A DNA stretch of 64,000 nt, from contig NC_003228.3 of assembly GCF_000025985.1 (NCBI RefSeq), positions 2,418,001 through 2,482,000 of the forward strand. The letters run 5' to 3'. The notes under the pieces were generated by a model, which ran no database searches, was not told the DNA's origin, and worked only from the letters and a program-made list of their open reading frames with translations. Shown piece by piece: positions 44,460-52,472 of this stretch. Origin of the DNA: Bacteroides fragilis NCTC 9343 (GTDB lineage: Bacteria > Bacteroidota > Bacteroidia > Bacteroidales > Bacteroidaceae). A program made the position numbers and the translations under genes. Position 1 is the stretch's first letter. Each line of letters starts with the position of its first letter.

Positions 44460-45077
44460 ATGAATCAACAATATCCATCGACGTTACTTGAAAAGGCCGT
44501 CGGAGAGTTTTCTAAATTGCCGGGTATCGGACGGAAAACAGCTATGAGACTGGTGCTTCACCTGTTGCGTCAGGATACCTCTGTGGTGGAAGCTTTCGGA
44601 AGTTCTATTATAACTTTAAAGCATGAGGTGAAATATTGCAAGGTGTGTCATAATATATCTGATACGGAAACTTGTCAGATTTGTGCAAATCCGCAGCGGG
44701 ACGCGTCTATGGTCTGCGTAGTGGAGAATATACGGGATGTGATGGCCGTAGAGGCCACTCAACAATATCGTGGGTTGTACCATGTTTTGGGGGGGGTGAT
44801 TTCACCGATGGATGGGGTAGGACCGGGCGATCTGCAGATAGAAAGTCTGGTGCGCCGGGTAGCCGAAGGGGGAATAAATGAAGTGATTCTTGCTCTAAGC
44901 ACAACCATGGAAGGGGATACCACGAATTTTTATATTTACCGCAAACTTGAGAAAATGGGTGTCAAATTGAGCGTACTTGCCCGTGGGGTATCCATTGGTG
45001 ACGAGCTGGAATACACAGACGAGATAACGTTGGGTAGAAGTATTGTGAACCGTACGACTTTTACCGGAACCGTTTAA
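44460..45077 (+). CDS. recR: Recombination mediator protein RecR
   Basis: RecR acts with RecO and RecF to load RecA at single-strand gaps. The 205-residue protein has the helix-hairpin-helix [17 protein letters not shown], a zinc finger [16 protein letters not shown], and a Toprim domain beginning [14 protein letters not shown] with [18 protein letters not shown] 44460 is preferred over a TTG at 44454. It is followed by a membrane protein and GNAT gene on the same strand. Confidence 0.96.
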
Positions 45078-45115
45078 AAGGAAACTTACCATTAACTGAT
45101 AATCATTATATATAA

Positions 45116-45565
45116 ATGGAAGAGCAAATAAAACGCATTGTGAAAAGCCAGAAGGTACAGTATATTTCTTTTTGGATTATTCCGTTATTGTTGGTGCTAT
45201 TGGGAGAAGCCGGCGTGTTGCCTGTAGGAATAAAAGCAGACAATGTACGGGCTGTTTATGTTTTCGAAACAGTAGGTATTTTGATGACTGCCGTCTGTAT
45301 ACCTCTTTCTCTTAAACTATTTAGTTTTGTTCTGACAAAGAAAATAGATCAGCTGACGTTTCCGGTGGCCCTGAGCCGTTATATGCTTTGGGGGGCTGTT
45401 CGGCTGGCTTTACTGGAATTTGTAGTGGTGTTTAATCTGGCCGGTTACTACTTTACACTTAGTAGTACAGGTGCGTTATGTGCACTTATAGGACTGACAG
45501 CCTCTTTTTTCTGTCTTCCTGGAGAAAAAAGATTGCGTGCCGAACTGCATATCGATAAAGAATAA
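45116..45565 (+). CDS. Conserved four-helix membrane protein of unknown function
   Basis: The 149-residue protein has four hydrophobic segments (about residues 17-37, 46-72, 88-110, 113-135) and a charged C terminus. I do not recognise a family. It lies 38 bp after recR and its stop directly abuts the ATG of the acetyltransferase gene, so the three are probably co-transcribed. Confidence 0.75.
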   Translation: MEEQIKRIVKSQKVQYISFWIIPLLLVLLGEAGVLPVGIKADNVRAVYVFETVGILMTAVCIPLSLKLFSFVLTKKIDQLTFPVALSRYMLWGAVRLALLEFVVVFNLAGYYFTLSSTGALCALIGLTASFFCLPGEKRLRAELHIDKE

Positions 45566-46105
45566 ATGATGAAGCAATCTTTCTTAGCCAACGAGCGAAT
45601 ATATCTCCGTGCAGTGGAACCGGAGGATTTGGATCTTATGTACGAAATGGAAAATGATCCTTCTATGTGGGATATCAGTAGTTTTACAGTTCCCTATTCG
45701 CGTTTTGTACTCAAACAGTATATTGAAGGATCGCAAAGTGACATGTTTGCCGATAAACAGTTGCGGCTGATGATTATGCGTCGGAAAGATAATTGTACTT
45801 TGGGTACGGTCGATATAACTGATTTTGTACCTTTACATTCAAGAGGGGCAGTCGGAATTGCCGTTCACAGCAATTATAGACAGGAGGGGTATGCTTCCGA
45901 TGCATTGAAACTGCTTTGTGAATATGCTTTCAACTTTTTATTTATAAAACAATTGTATGCCCATATAGCTGTGGATAACGAACCCAGTTTGCGATTGTTC
46001 AATTCTTGTGGATTTACCCAATGTGGAGTATTGAAAGAATGGCTGTTAACACACGAAGGTTATAAAGATGCCGTGCTTGTGCAATGTATGAATCCCAAAC
46101 GATAA
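45566..46105 (+). CDS. GNAT-family N-acetyltransferase (RimJ/RimL type)
   Basis: The 179-residue acetyltransferase has the RimJ/RimL layout: N-terminal IYLRAVEPEDLDLMYEM, the acetyl-CoA region NYRQEGYASDALKLL (a Q/RxGxA-like loop) and the C-terminal NEPSLRLFNSCGFTQCGVL. It may acetylate a ribosomal protein N terminus or a small amine; the substrate is unknown. The start immediately follows the upstream stop (TAAATGATG). The convergent yqgE gene ends 2 bp beyond this stop. Confidence 0.88.
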   Translation: MMKQSFLANERIYLRAVEPEDLDLMYEMENDPSMWDISSFTVPYSRFVLKQYIEGSQSDMFADKQLRLMIMRRKDNCTLGTVDITDFVPLHSRGAVGIAVHSNYRQEGYASDALKLLCEYAFNFLFIKQLYAHIAVDNEPSLRLFNSCGFTQCGVLKEWLLTHEGYKDAVLVQCMNPKR

Positions 46106-46107
46106 TT

Positions 46108-46698
46108 TTAGTTTAAAGAAGGAACTTGCGGGAAGCGGGACCAGGTTTCATACTTGCTGCCCAATTTCCCTAAGGCTTCCTTCCACATACCTTTTATATC
46201 TTCATTCATTAAGTAGGTATTTTCTTCTTTTGAAATAATCCAGGTATTCTCCTTTATTTCCTGAATCAGTTGTTCGCATTCCCAGCCGGAATATCCGAGG
46301 AAAAAGCGTATCTTTCCTTTTATAGGGTTTCCTTGTAAAATGTATTTTTTGATAGCATCGAAATCTCCGTTGAGATATAATCCATTGTTGATCGGAAGGG
46401 TTCCGGGTATTTCGTGTAAAGTATGCAGATAAAACAAAGTGTCAGTTCCGATAGGACCTCCTTTGTGTAACGGAATATCTTCTATATATTTAAATTCTTT
46501 AATGATATCATTAAGCATCAATGGGAGTGGTTTATTTATAATCAATCCCATACTTCCTTCTTCAGTATGATCAACAAGCAATACTACTGACCTTCCGAAA
46601 GTTACATCGTGGAGGAAAGGCTCTGATATCAGAATCTTTCCTCTCGACGGCATTACATTATTCGATTGTATCTTAAATATGTCAGTATTGATGTTCAT
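46108..46698 (-). CDS. YqgE/AlgH (UPF0301) family protein
   Basis: The 196-residue protein is of the UPF0301 family, with the N-terminal signature [23 protein letters not shown], the segment MGLIINKP and [12 protein letters not shown]. The family's function is uncertain. It lies 71 bp after the aminotransferase gene on the same strand and is nearly abutting the GNAT gene at its 3' end. Nothing unusual is visible. Confidence 0.9.
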
Positions 46699-46769
46699 GC
46701 CCCTAATTTAAAGATTTATTTTACACGAACAAACAATATTCCTCTTTTTTTCGATTTAGTGTGCTCTTT

Positions 46770-48086
46770 TTAAGATATAGGATGATTTTCGGCAAATAAC
46801 TTCATTCTTTCATCCAGTTGAGCATATTGGTGCTCTTTGATAAAGGAAGTGCATGCACGTAGTCCCTGTTGTTGGCTACCTGTAGTAACCAAGGAAATTG
46901 CACTGACCCCATAATACATCAACTCTTTTGCCAGCTCTCCACTTGTCATTCCCGGATAGCCTATGGTGAAATAGAAACCGTCGGCAACAGGATCTTCAAG
47001 ATCTTTGTCGTATACCAGATGGAATCCGTAACGCAAGAATATTTCTTTCAATTTACGGGCGCGTTCACCATATATCCTCACTTCGTTCAGGAAATTGTAT
47101 TTACCTTCGTTCGCTGCTTTCAGCATAGCTGCCATGGCGAATTGTGCCGAATGGCTCGTCCCTGAAGAGAGGGCATAAAGCACACGATGGATAAATACAG
47201 TGCCAAAAGTACCGCCTCCGTAGCGTTTATCGAATCCGGGATAATGGCGATGGTATAATTTATCAGAAATACAGCTGACACCAATACGTTGGCCTGCATA
47301 ACTGAAGGCTTTGGAACCGGATATAAGCAAAATATAATTATCTGTATAGTGTGCCACCGAAGGCTGATAAGGTGCATGATACGGAGTACTCAGATCTTGG
47401 CGGAAGTCCATGGCAAAATAAGCTAAATCTTCAAGGACGATTACATCATATTGGGTGGCTAGTTCACCGATGATCTTCAGTTCTTCATCTTTTAAACAGA
47501 TCCAGCTGGGGTTATTCGGATTTGAGTATATAACAGCTGAAATATTTCCTTTTTTCAGGTAGCTCTCGAGTTTTTCTTTTAATTTGTCTCCCCGATAATC
47601 GTATACATCAAATGTCTCGTACTTCTGTCCCATGACCACCAATTGCTGCTTTTGGACCGGAAAGCCAGGATCTATGAACAGAATAGTATCTTTTTTTTCA
47701 TCGCATTGACTGCAAGTAAGGAAAGATGCGAAAGTACCTTGCATGGATCCCGTGACAGGTACGCAACCTTCCGGTTTGAGATCTATATCGATAAATGCTT
47801 TTATAAATTTGGAGGCTTCCGATTTTAGTTCCGGTAGTCCATTAATATCGGGATACAAACTGGCTATTCCATTTTGCAATGCTTCTATCTCGGCTTTTAC
47901 TCCTACAGTAGAAGGGGGGAGACCCGGTACGCCCATTTCCATTTTTATAAATTCGACTCCGGATGCTCTTTCTGCTTTAGCTGCTATGGCTTTTACTTCA
48001 CGAATGGTTGCTTTTGAGAAATCTGTAATTTGAAATTCTTCGATAGTTTCATCAATAAGATGCCGTTTGATAGGTGTATCTTTCAT
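46770..48086 (-). CDS. Class I/II PLP-dependent aminotransferase
   Basis: The 438-residue enzyme has the PLP-lysine segment SGSKAFSYAGQRIG, the NPNNPSW motif and the Asp-containing VLEDLAYFAMD that contacts the pyridine nitrogen. Substrate preference cannot be judged; the family includes aspartate and aromatic aminotransferases. It has its own -7 element at 48118-48125 and is divergent from the tRNA-Asp gene. yqgE follows on the same strand. Confidence 0.9.
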   Translation of the reverse strand: MKDTPIKRHLIDETIEEFQITDFSKATIREVKAIAAKAERASGVEFIKMEMGVPGLPPSTVGVKAEIEALQNGIASLYPDINGLPELKSEASKFIKAFIDIDLKPEGCVPVTGSMQGTFASFLTCSQCDEKKDTILFIDPGFPVQKQQLVVMGQKYETFDVYDYRGDKLKEKLESYLKKGNISAVIYSNPNNPSWICLKDEELKIIGELATQYDVIVLEDLAYFAMDFRQDLSTPYHAPYQPSVAHYTDNYILLISGSKAFSYAGQRIGVSCISDKLYHRHYPGFDKRYGGGTFGTVFIHRVLYALSSGTSHSAQFAMAAMLKAANEGKYNFLNEVRIYGERARKLKEIFLRYGFHLVYDKDLEDPVADGFYFTIGYPGMTSGELAKELMYYGVSAISLVTTGSQQQGLRACTSFIKEHQYAQLDERMKLFAENHPIS

Positions 48087-48117
48087 GTTTCTTTTTGTTG
48101 CTTTATAAATTGTGTCA

Positions 48118-48125
48118 CAAAGATA
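48118..48125 (-). promoter_or_regulatory. Bacteroides -7 element (TATCTTTG) for the aminotransferase gene
   Basis: On the minus strand TATCTTTG lies 31 bp before ATG 48086; a TTTG (48148-48151) is 22 bp further upstream. Confidence 0.6.
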
Positions 48126-48186
48126 GATATAATCTACTTATAATCAACAAATGAATGAGAAAGATGAAAAAAATCTTTCTCAGCTA

Positions 48187-48216
48187 TTGCAGATATAAAA
48201 AAAACAGCTACCTTTG
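48187..48216 (+). promoter_or_regulatory. tRNA-Asp promoter: TTG, 19 bp, TACCTTTG
   Basis: TTG (48187-48189) and TACCTTTG (48209-48216) are correctly spaced and lie about 42 bp before the tRNA. Confidence 0.65.
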
Positions 48217-48258
48217 CAACCGCAATCGAGAGAGACAGCAATTAAGAAATGAAATTCT

Positions 48259-48332
48259 GGTGCGTTAGTTCAGTTGGTTAGAATACATGCCTGTCACGCA
48301 TGGGGTCACGGGTTCGAGTCCCGTACGCACCG
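48259..48332 (+). tRNA. tRNA-Asp (anticodon GTC)
   Basis: A 74-nt cloverleaf: acceptor GGTGCGT (48259-48265) pairs with ACGCACC (48325-48331), D-loop AGTTGGTTAG, anticodon loop CTGTCAC giving GTC, and T-arm GGGTTCGAGTCC. CCA is not encoded. Its last 12 nt form the beginning of the element's 23-nt attachment repeat, so integration has left the tRNA intact. Confidence 0.95.
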
Positions 48333-48343
48333 CGAAAGCAAAT
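48321..48343 (+). repeat. attL: 23-nt direct repeat at tRNA-Asp 3' end
   Basis: These 23 bases, starting CCGTACGCACCGCGAAAG, recur exactly at 58220-58242. The first 12 are the tRNA 3' end and the rest lie just outside it. With a tyrosine integrase gene 234 bp inside, this is the left attachment site. Confidence 0.9.
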
Positions 48344-48359
48344 AGCAAATTAAAGCAAA

Positions 48360-48390
48360 GTTCTGAAATTCAAGGATTTCAGAACTTTTT
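48360..48390 (+). terminator. Element-borne terminator after the tRNA
   Basis: GTTCTGAAAT (48360-48369) and ATTTCAGAAC (48376-48385) pair perfectly with TTTTT after them. It replaces the tRNA's own terminator, which was moved to the right of attR. Confidence 0.85.
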
Positions 48391-48576
48391 ATTTTTCTCC
48401 GCTTCGGCAAAAAATAGTGGTTTTAGGCAGTTCTCACGTGGCTTATTCGTGGGACTTTTTGAAAGCTGTTTTTGCTCCCACGAATTGACGCATTTGTCTT
48501 TGATTGTCAGCTTTTTGCGTAGCTGGTTTTTGAGTGTAGCAAACTAATTTTGTACCACTTAAAAAAACAAAGAATT

Positions 48577-49800
48577 ATGGGAGCAGTGAAAAGAAACACA
48601 CTAAGCGTATTGTTCATCATTAAGAAAGCGAAACTTCTGAAAAACGGTGAAGCTCCTGTTTGTATGCGCATCACCGTAAACAAGCGAGTAGCCGAAGTTA
48701 TGATTAAACGGAGTATTCCCGTAGATTTATGGAATCAGAAAAAGGAATGTTCCAAAGGAAAAGACCGGGTAGCCATCGAACTGAACCACTATATCAATAC
48801 GGTTCGTGCCAAAGTATTGCAGATACACCGTGAATTGGAGATAGACAACAAACCGATAACAGCCGATATTATAAAGGATTGTTTCTACGGACGGGACAAA
48901 GTACAGCGCAGCTTGCAGGAAGTGTATAAGGAGCATAACGAAAAATGCCGTGCCCTAATTGGCAAAGAATATACGGAAAGCACCGTTATCAAGTTCGATA
49001 CTTCCATAAATCGCCTAAAAGAATATATCCGCAGTTGTTACCACCGTGACGATATAATGTTAGCAGAACTGGACGGGCAGTTTATCCGTGACTTTGATTT
49101 TTGGCTGAAAACAGAGAAGCATTGCCAAAACAATTCCGCATTGAAACATTTGAAGAACTTGAAAAAGGTTGTTCGTATTGCTTTGGCTAACGACTGGATA
49201 AAGAAAGACCCGTTTTACGGCATTCACTTCAAGCAGGAGGAAGTAAATGTAGAGTTTCTCTCACGTGAAGAACTGGATATTCTGATGAACAAGGAATTTG
49301 CTATCAAACGGTTGGAGCAGGTAAGGGATATTTTTGTCTTTTGCTGTTTCACTGCACTTGCTTTTGTCGATGTGCAGCAGTTAAGCCGTGAACATCTGAT
49401 AAAAGACAATAGTGGTGCTTTATGGATACGCAAGGCACGACAGAAAACTAATCAAATGTGCAATATTCCTGTTTTATCTATTCCTCAAAGGATATTGAGA
49501 AAATATGAAGATAATGCAGAGTGTATAAAGAAAGGTGTACTTTTGCCTGTAATCAGTAATCAGCGCATGAATGCCTATCTAAAGGAAATCGCTGATTTAT
49601 GCGGCATTACCAAACGCTTAACTACACATGTGGCACGCCATACTGCGGCTACCATCGTTTTCCTTGCCAATGATGTATCAATGGAAAATGTATCTAAGAT
49701 TTTGGGACATTCCAATATAAGAATGACACAGCATTATGCAAAGGTTTTAGATAGCTCCATTATGCGTGATATGGTGAATGTGGAGAAGAATTTTAAATAG
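48577..49800 (+). CDS. Tyrosine recombinase (site-specific integrase)
   Basis: The 407-residue integrase has an N-terminal SAM-like arm and core-binding part and a C-terminal catalytic domain with HVARHTAATI (HxxR) and LGHSNIRMTQHYAKV (catalytic Tyr). At the site of the first catalytic Arg it has FTALAFVDVQQL, with Ala in place of Arg, as also seen in some other Bacteroides integrases such as IntDOT. It lies just inside attL and reads away from the tRNA. A longer frame starting with TTG at 48550 overlaps a -7-like element TAATTTTG (48545-48552), so ATG 48577 is preferred. It converges on the RT gene with an 8-bp gap. Confidence 0.92.
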   Translation: MGAVKRNTLSVLFIIKKAKLLKNGEAPVCMRITVNKRVAEVMIKRSIPVDLWNQKKECSKGKDRVAIELNHYINTVRAKVLQIHRELEIDNKPITADIIKDCFYGRDKVQRSLQEVYKEHNEKCRALIGKEYTESTVIKFDTSINRLKEYIRSCYHRDDIMLAELDGQFIRDFDFWLKTEKHCQNNSALKHLKNLKKVVRIALANDWIKKDPFYGIHFKQEEVNVEFLSREELDILMNKEFAIKRLEQVRDIFVFCCFTALAFVDVQQLSREHLIKDNSGALWIRKARQKTNQMCNIPVLSIPQRILRKYEDNAECIKKGVLLPVISNQRMNAYLKEIADLCGITKRLTTHVARHTAATIVFLANDVSMENVSKILGHSNIRMTQHYAKVLDSSIMRDMVNVEKNFK

Positions 49801-49808
49801 AAAAAGAA

Positions 49809-50657
49809 TTATGCTTGCTTTATTCTTTGACGATACATAGTTAGTCCTTTTATCTTTAAGAATGCTTGTTCATTGTTTTGAACGTCCGCCTTGATTCGCT
49901 TTATTCTTTTATTATATGATTGTGGTATTTTAAGTTTATTGTTTTGACATATTACACCAGTAACTATTGGATTTTTTGTTTTATAAAAAGTTTTAGAATG
50001 ACTAATTTTATATCCTGAAGTAGTTATAATAGATAATATTTCAGGGATTTTTTTATGGAAATCTATAGAAGAAGACATTGTTATATCATCAACAAATATT
50101 GAAAATTTAATATTATTCTCTTTTGCTAATGCCTGTATTCTATCGCCAACAGGCTTGAATACCAAATTAGCTATTAATGTTGATGTTGGAACACCTTGTG
50201 GAACTTGATAATTATGTGTAGTAAGTTTGGTTAAAGTTCTTGCAATTTCAGGGGTGCATCCTAATTTTAAAAACATATAAAACACCATTTTATGATTAAT
50301 GGAAGGAAAAAAGGATTTCAAGTCTGTAGTAAATACATATTTATTACCTTGATGATATTTAGCGTTAAGAATATTATCCTTCTTAGGAATACCTCCAAAA
50401 AAATAATTAGGAAGAGTTGTTTTTGAAAGTAAATAGTTATACAATCTTTTTTGTATAACTTTCAAATCTTTATTAGTGGAGTTAATTGTGCGTTTTTTTA
50501 TTGTTCCATCAGAATTATATAAAGGTTCATTGGTGTCTTTATTTAATTTAGGCTTTTCCCATGTAGAGTAATATTTATCTATATTCTCTATAATGGAATC
50601 CAATTGTTGACGAGAAACTTTTAGTATATATAGCAAATGCTTTTCGGTTGTAATCAT
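49809..50657 (-). CDS. Retron reverse transcriptase
   Basis: The 282-residue protein is a retron-type reverse transcriptase, the enzyme that makes msDNA from a partner RNA. Seen directly: the retron motif NAKYH (NAxxH, about residue 98), the RT1/2 segment TTDLKSFFPSI, QGVPTSTLIANLVF (RT4) and VTGVICQNN (the retron VTG motif of the C-terminal region). The active-site box reads IFVDDI, that is FVDD instead of the usual YADD or YxDD; the two catalytic Asp residues are kept. It starts 23 nt after the small ORF's stop, which in turn follows the msr-msd-like RNA. No fused domain is present. It could otherwise be a general group II-like RT, but the motifs and the RNA argue for a retron. Confidence 0.88.
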   Translation of the reverse strand: MITTEKHLLYILKVSRQQLDSIIENIDKYYSTWEKPKLNKDTNEPLYNSDGTIKKRTINSTNKDLKVIQKRLYNYLLSKTTLPNYFFGGIPKKDNILNAKYHQGNKYVFTTDLKSFFPSINHKMVFYMFLKLGCTPEIARTLTKLTTHNYQVPQGVPTSTLIANLVFKPVGDRIQALAKENNIKFSIFVDDITMSSSIDFHKKIPEILSIITTSGYKISHSKTFYKTKNPIVTGVICQNNKLKIPQSYNKRIKRIKADVQNNEQAFLKIKGLTMYRQRIKQA

Positions 50658-50680
50658 CCTACTAAAATGTATAAAAGAAA

Positions 50681-50911
50681 TTAGAGAGCCGATAGAATAT
50701 CAAAAACGGTTTTCAAAAAACTGTATATTTTTGAAATAACTGGAATTACCTTAAACAAACTTTTAAAAAGTAGATATAAGGTGTTTCCACATTTTTGAAT
50801 AGACTTTAATAGTTGAGAAAACTCATCTATTTTTTTTGTCATTCTTCCTATCTTCGAAGAGCAATGGGAGGTTTTTATTTTTCCTCCTTTTGAAGGTATA
50901 ACCTTTTTCAT
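50681..50911 (-). CDS. 76-residue hydrophobic protein, putative retron effector
   Basis: The protein lies between the ncRNA and the RT gene on the same strand. The N-terminal half is basic (KKVIPSKGGKIKTSHC, GRMTKKI), while the C-terminal half (GNTLYLLFKSLFKVIP and VISKIYSFLKTVF) is hydrophobic or amphipathic with lysines at regular intervals, suggesting membrane association. I do not recognise a family. Small membrane-active proteins act as effectors in some known retrons (for example the two-helix type), so this is a fair candidate, but the role is inferred from position. ATG 50911 is chosen because it starts shortly after the RNA and avoids an upstream frame that would run back towards a2. 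Confidence 0.6.
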   Translation of the reverse strand: MKKVIPSKGGKIKTSHCSSKIGRMTKKIDEFSQLLKSIQKCGNTLYLLFKSLFKVIPVISKIYSFLKTVFDILSAL

Positions 50912-50971
50912 GATATATAATATTAAATGATTATATGGCAATATCGCCATGTCCTCAATCAATATTACTAA

Positions 50972-51199
50972 TAACCAATAATACTATATACATTACCTTC
51001 TTTTGCTCTCTATTTTCATGTCCTAACAGACGTAGAGACGATTTACAAGTGGGGAATCCCTATATAGAATGCCAACAAACTATAAATGGATAAACCGCTA
51101 TCTCTGATGTTTATCATTAATATAGATGAACACAGATGCTCGTCCCATAAAACCATATTGGTGTGATAAATCACTTTAATTTTGTAGTACTATTGGTTA
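50972..51199 (-). ncRNA. Retron msr-msd RNA
   Basis: A 228-nt RNA on the minus strand is closed by a1 (51199-51185) and a2 (50986-50972), which pair over all 15 positions with one G-U. Inside are small hairpins typical of msr: GTGA/TCAC (51174-51163) and GATAAAC/GTTTATC (51115-51089) enclosed by CTATA/TATAG (51125-51080). A longer msd-like stem follows: TTTGTT (51079-51074) with AGCAAA (51007-51002), then TTCTAT (51069-51064) with ATAGAG (51013-51008), leaving a one-sided GGCA bulge. A promoter lies just upstream. The branching guanosine was not determined. Confidence 0.75.
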
Positions 51200-51242
51200 A
51201 ATTGTACCTTCTTCTACATTCTTTCAAAGAACGAATACTTTG

Positions 51243-51273
51243 CAAAAGTATAGAATAAAATAGTATTACCAAA
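51243..51273 (-). promoter_or_regulatory. Retron promoter: TTTG, 19 bp, TACTTTTG
   Basis: On the minus strand TTTG (51273-51270) and TACTTTTG (51250-51243) are spaced exactly as in a Bacteroides promoter. Start near 51236 would place a1 about 37 nt into the transcript. It should drive ncRNA, effector and RT together. Confidence 0.7.
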
Positions 51274-51329
51274 GAAAAATGCTATGTAATTTTCCCAAGC
51301 TGAATAAAACATTAACAAAGGTAAGCTCC

Positions 51330-51435
51330 GTATTCCGTCCGTTCAAGTCCAAGCCCTACGGGTTTGAAAGAAAATCTCCACACCTCACGATGTTCGGGTA
51401 GTATTTTCTTCCAAAGACTTGCACAGACGGAATAC
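51330..51435. other. Nested 106-nt inverted-repeat structure of unknown role
   Basis: Three nested perfect stems: GTATTCCGTC/GACGGAATAC (51330-51339 with 51426-51435), CAAGTC/GACTTG (51344-51349 with 51416-51421), AAGAAAAT/ATTTTCTT (51368-51375 with 51403-51410), plus a CCCtacGGG hairpin (51354-51362) in the upper arm. No ORF explains it. It lies between the retron promoter and the 3' end of the helix-turn-helix operon, so it could be a terminator, a structured RNA or a DNA site used in transfer or replication. The rest of 51274-51500 is AT-rich with nothing recognisable. Confidence 0.6.
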
Positions 51436-51500
51436 TACACTAATAAAGTTAATGTTCTTAGTCAGTTTCGGAAAAAAATGTGTTGTTTCTGAGAAGTGGG

Positions 51501-51842
51501 CTATTCCTGCCGTTCTTTGTTGTAATAGGTTTGCAAAAGCCGTTCTATATCGCTTTGACGGTAGATAATCTTTCCTTTTATCTGAATGTATGGGATAACG
51601 CCTGTATCTCTCCATTCTTGCAGTGTGCGGATGCTTACTTTCAGGCATTTGGCTGCATCTCTGTTGCTTAGAAACTTTTCACCGTTCAAATGTGGTCTGT
51701 TTTCCTTTGCCAGTCGGCTGATACCATCTAACATTCTATCCATAGACTGAAAGAAGTCCTTGATTATCTCACTATTGCTGTTTATAAGTTCCATATTGTT
51801 ATACCGTTCTATTGATTTATAATTGGTTTGAATGATTGACAT
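51501..51842 (-). CDS. Helix-turn-helix (excisionase-like) DNA-binding protein
   Basis: The 113-residue protein has a C-terminal MerR-like/excisionase helix-turn-helix: FLSNRDAAKCLKVSIRTLQ, then IIYRQSDIERLL. The N-terminal half is probably helical and mediates dimer or partner contacts. Such proteins occur in sets in Bacteroides mobile elements, controlling excision or mobilisation genes. A start at 51794 (MELINS) is possible. It is 11 bp after the DUF3876 gene. Confidence 0.8.
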   Translation of the reverse strand: MSIIQTNYKSIERYNNMELINSNSEIIKDFFQSMDRMLDGISRLAKENRPHLNGEKFLSNRDAAKCLKVSIRTLQEWRDTGVIPYIQIKGKIIYRQSDIERLLQTYYNKERQE

Positions 51843-51853
51843 ACATACACGTG

Positions 51854-52156
51854 TCAGTTACGCAGATACTCGCCATAGTAAAATATGGAAATACTATCTT
51901 TTACCGCATCATAGCCGATATAAAGCCGTTTAAAGGCTGAAACGATGAAGTAACGGTTATCTTCTTTCTGTATCTCGTAAACGGCAGGTTTCGCCTGTCC
52001 GTTATCAGATACATGGAGCATCGAAAGGAAATACTTTTTCTTGCTTTGGTATATCATCACCGCAGGATGAAGGTTTAAACTTTCCCAAATTCCGACAATA
52101 GCAGACAATTTGAATGACTGGTTTATTTCCGTATTATTTTCTTCTTTCTTTTCCAT
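51854..52156 (-). CDS. DUF3876 protein
   Basis: The 100-residue protein matches the DUF3876 family found in Bacteroides conjugative and mobilisable elements, with IVGIWESLNLHPAVMIYQ and a C-terminal YYGEYLRN. Function is unknown. It lies 10 bp after one helix-turn-helix gene and 11 bp before another on the same strand, as is usual for this family. Confidence 0.75.
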   Translation of the reverse strand: MEKKEENNTEINQSFKLSAIVGIWESLNLHPAVMIYQSKKKYFLSMLHVSDNGQAKPAVYEIQKEDNRYFIVSAFKRLYIGYDAVKDSISIFYYGEYLRN

Positions 52157-52166
52157 AGGACAATAT

Positions 52167-52472
52167 TTATTTATTGTTTGATTTATAATTCGTTATCTTG
52201 TTTTCCGTACATTCTGCAATCAGTCTTTCAATATCGGCAGATTTATAGTACAGCTTGTTACCTATTTGGGAGTAGCCCAGTTTACCGCTATCCCGGTAGT
52301 TCTGCAAACTTCGGATGCTGATACCGAGCAGAGCACACACTTCACGACCTGACAGCCATTTCTCCGGCTGGTGGCTATTCTCTCTGCAAATCCGTTCCAC
52401 CTGACTGACGAAGCCGGAAAACCGACCGCACACCTGTTTAAAAGTCTGTTCCTCAATAGTTATGATATTCAT
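52167..52472 (-). CDS. Helix-turn-helix (excisionase-like) DNA-binding protein
   Basis: The 101-residue protein has WLSGREVCALLGISIRSLQ followed by LYYKSADIERLI, the same excisionase-like fold as the neighbouring proteins at 51501 and 53763. Its start ATG overlaps the stop of the DUF3408 gene as ATGA, so translation is likely coupled. A regulatory or excision role is inferred. Confidence 0.82.
   Translation of the reverse strand: MNIITIEEQTFKQVCGRFSGFVSQVERICRENSHQPEKWLSGREVCALLGISIRSLQNYRDSGKLGYSQIGNKLYYKSADIERLIAECTENKITNYKSNNK

Noticed and set aside
49340..49390. Integrase inactive because the first catalytic Arg is Ala
   Set aside because: Some Bacteroides integrases, such as IntDOT, also lack this Arg and are active; the HxxR and Tyr are intact.
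49809..50657. Group II intron reverse transcriptase
   Set aside because: No maturase or endonuclease domain and no intron RNA domain V/VI; NAxxH and VTG motifs and the a1/a2 RNA fit a retron.
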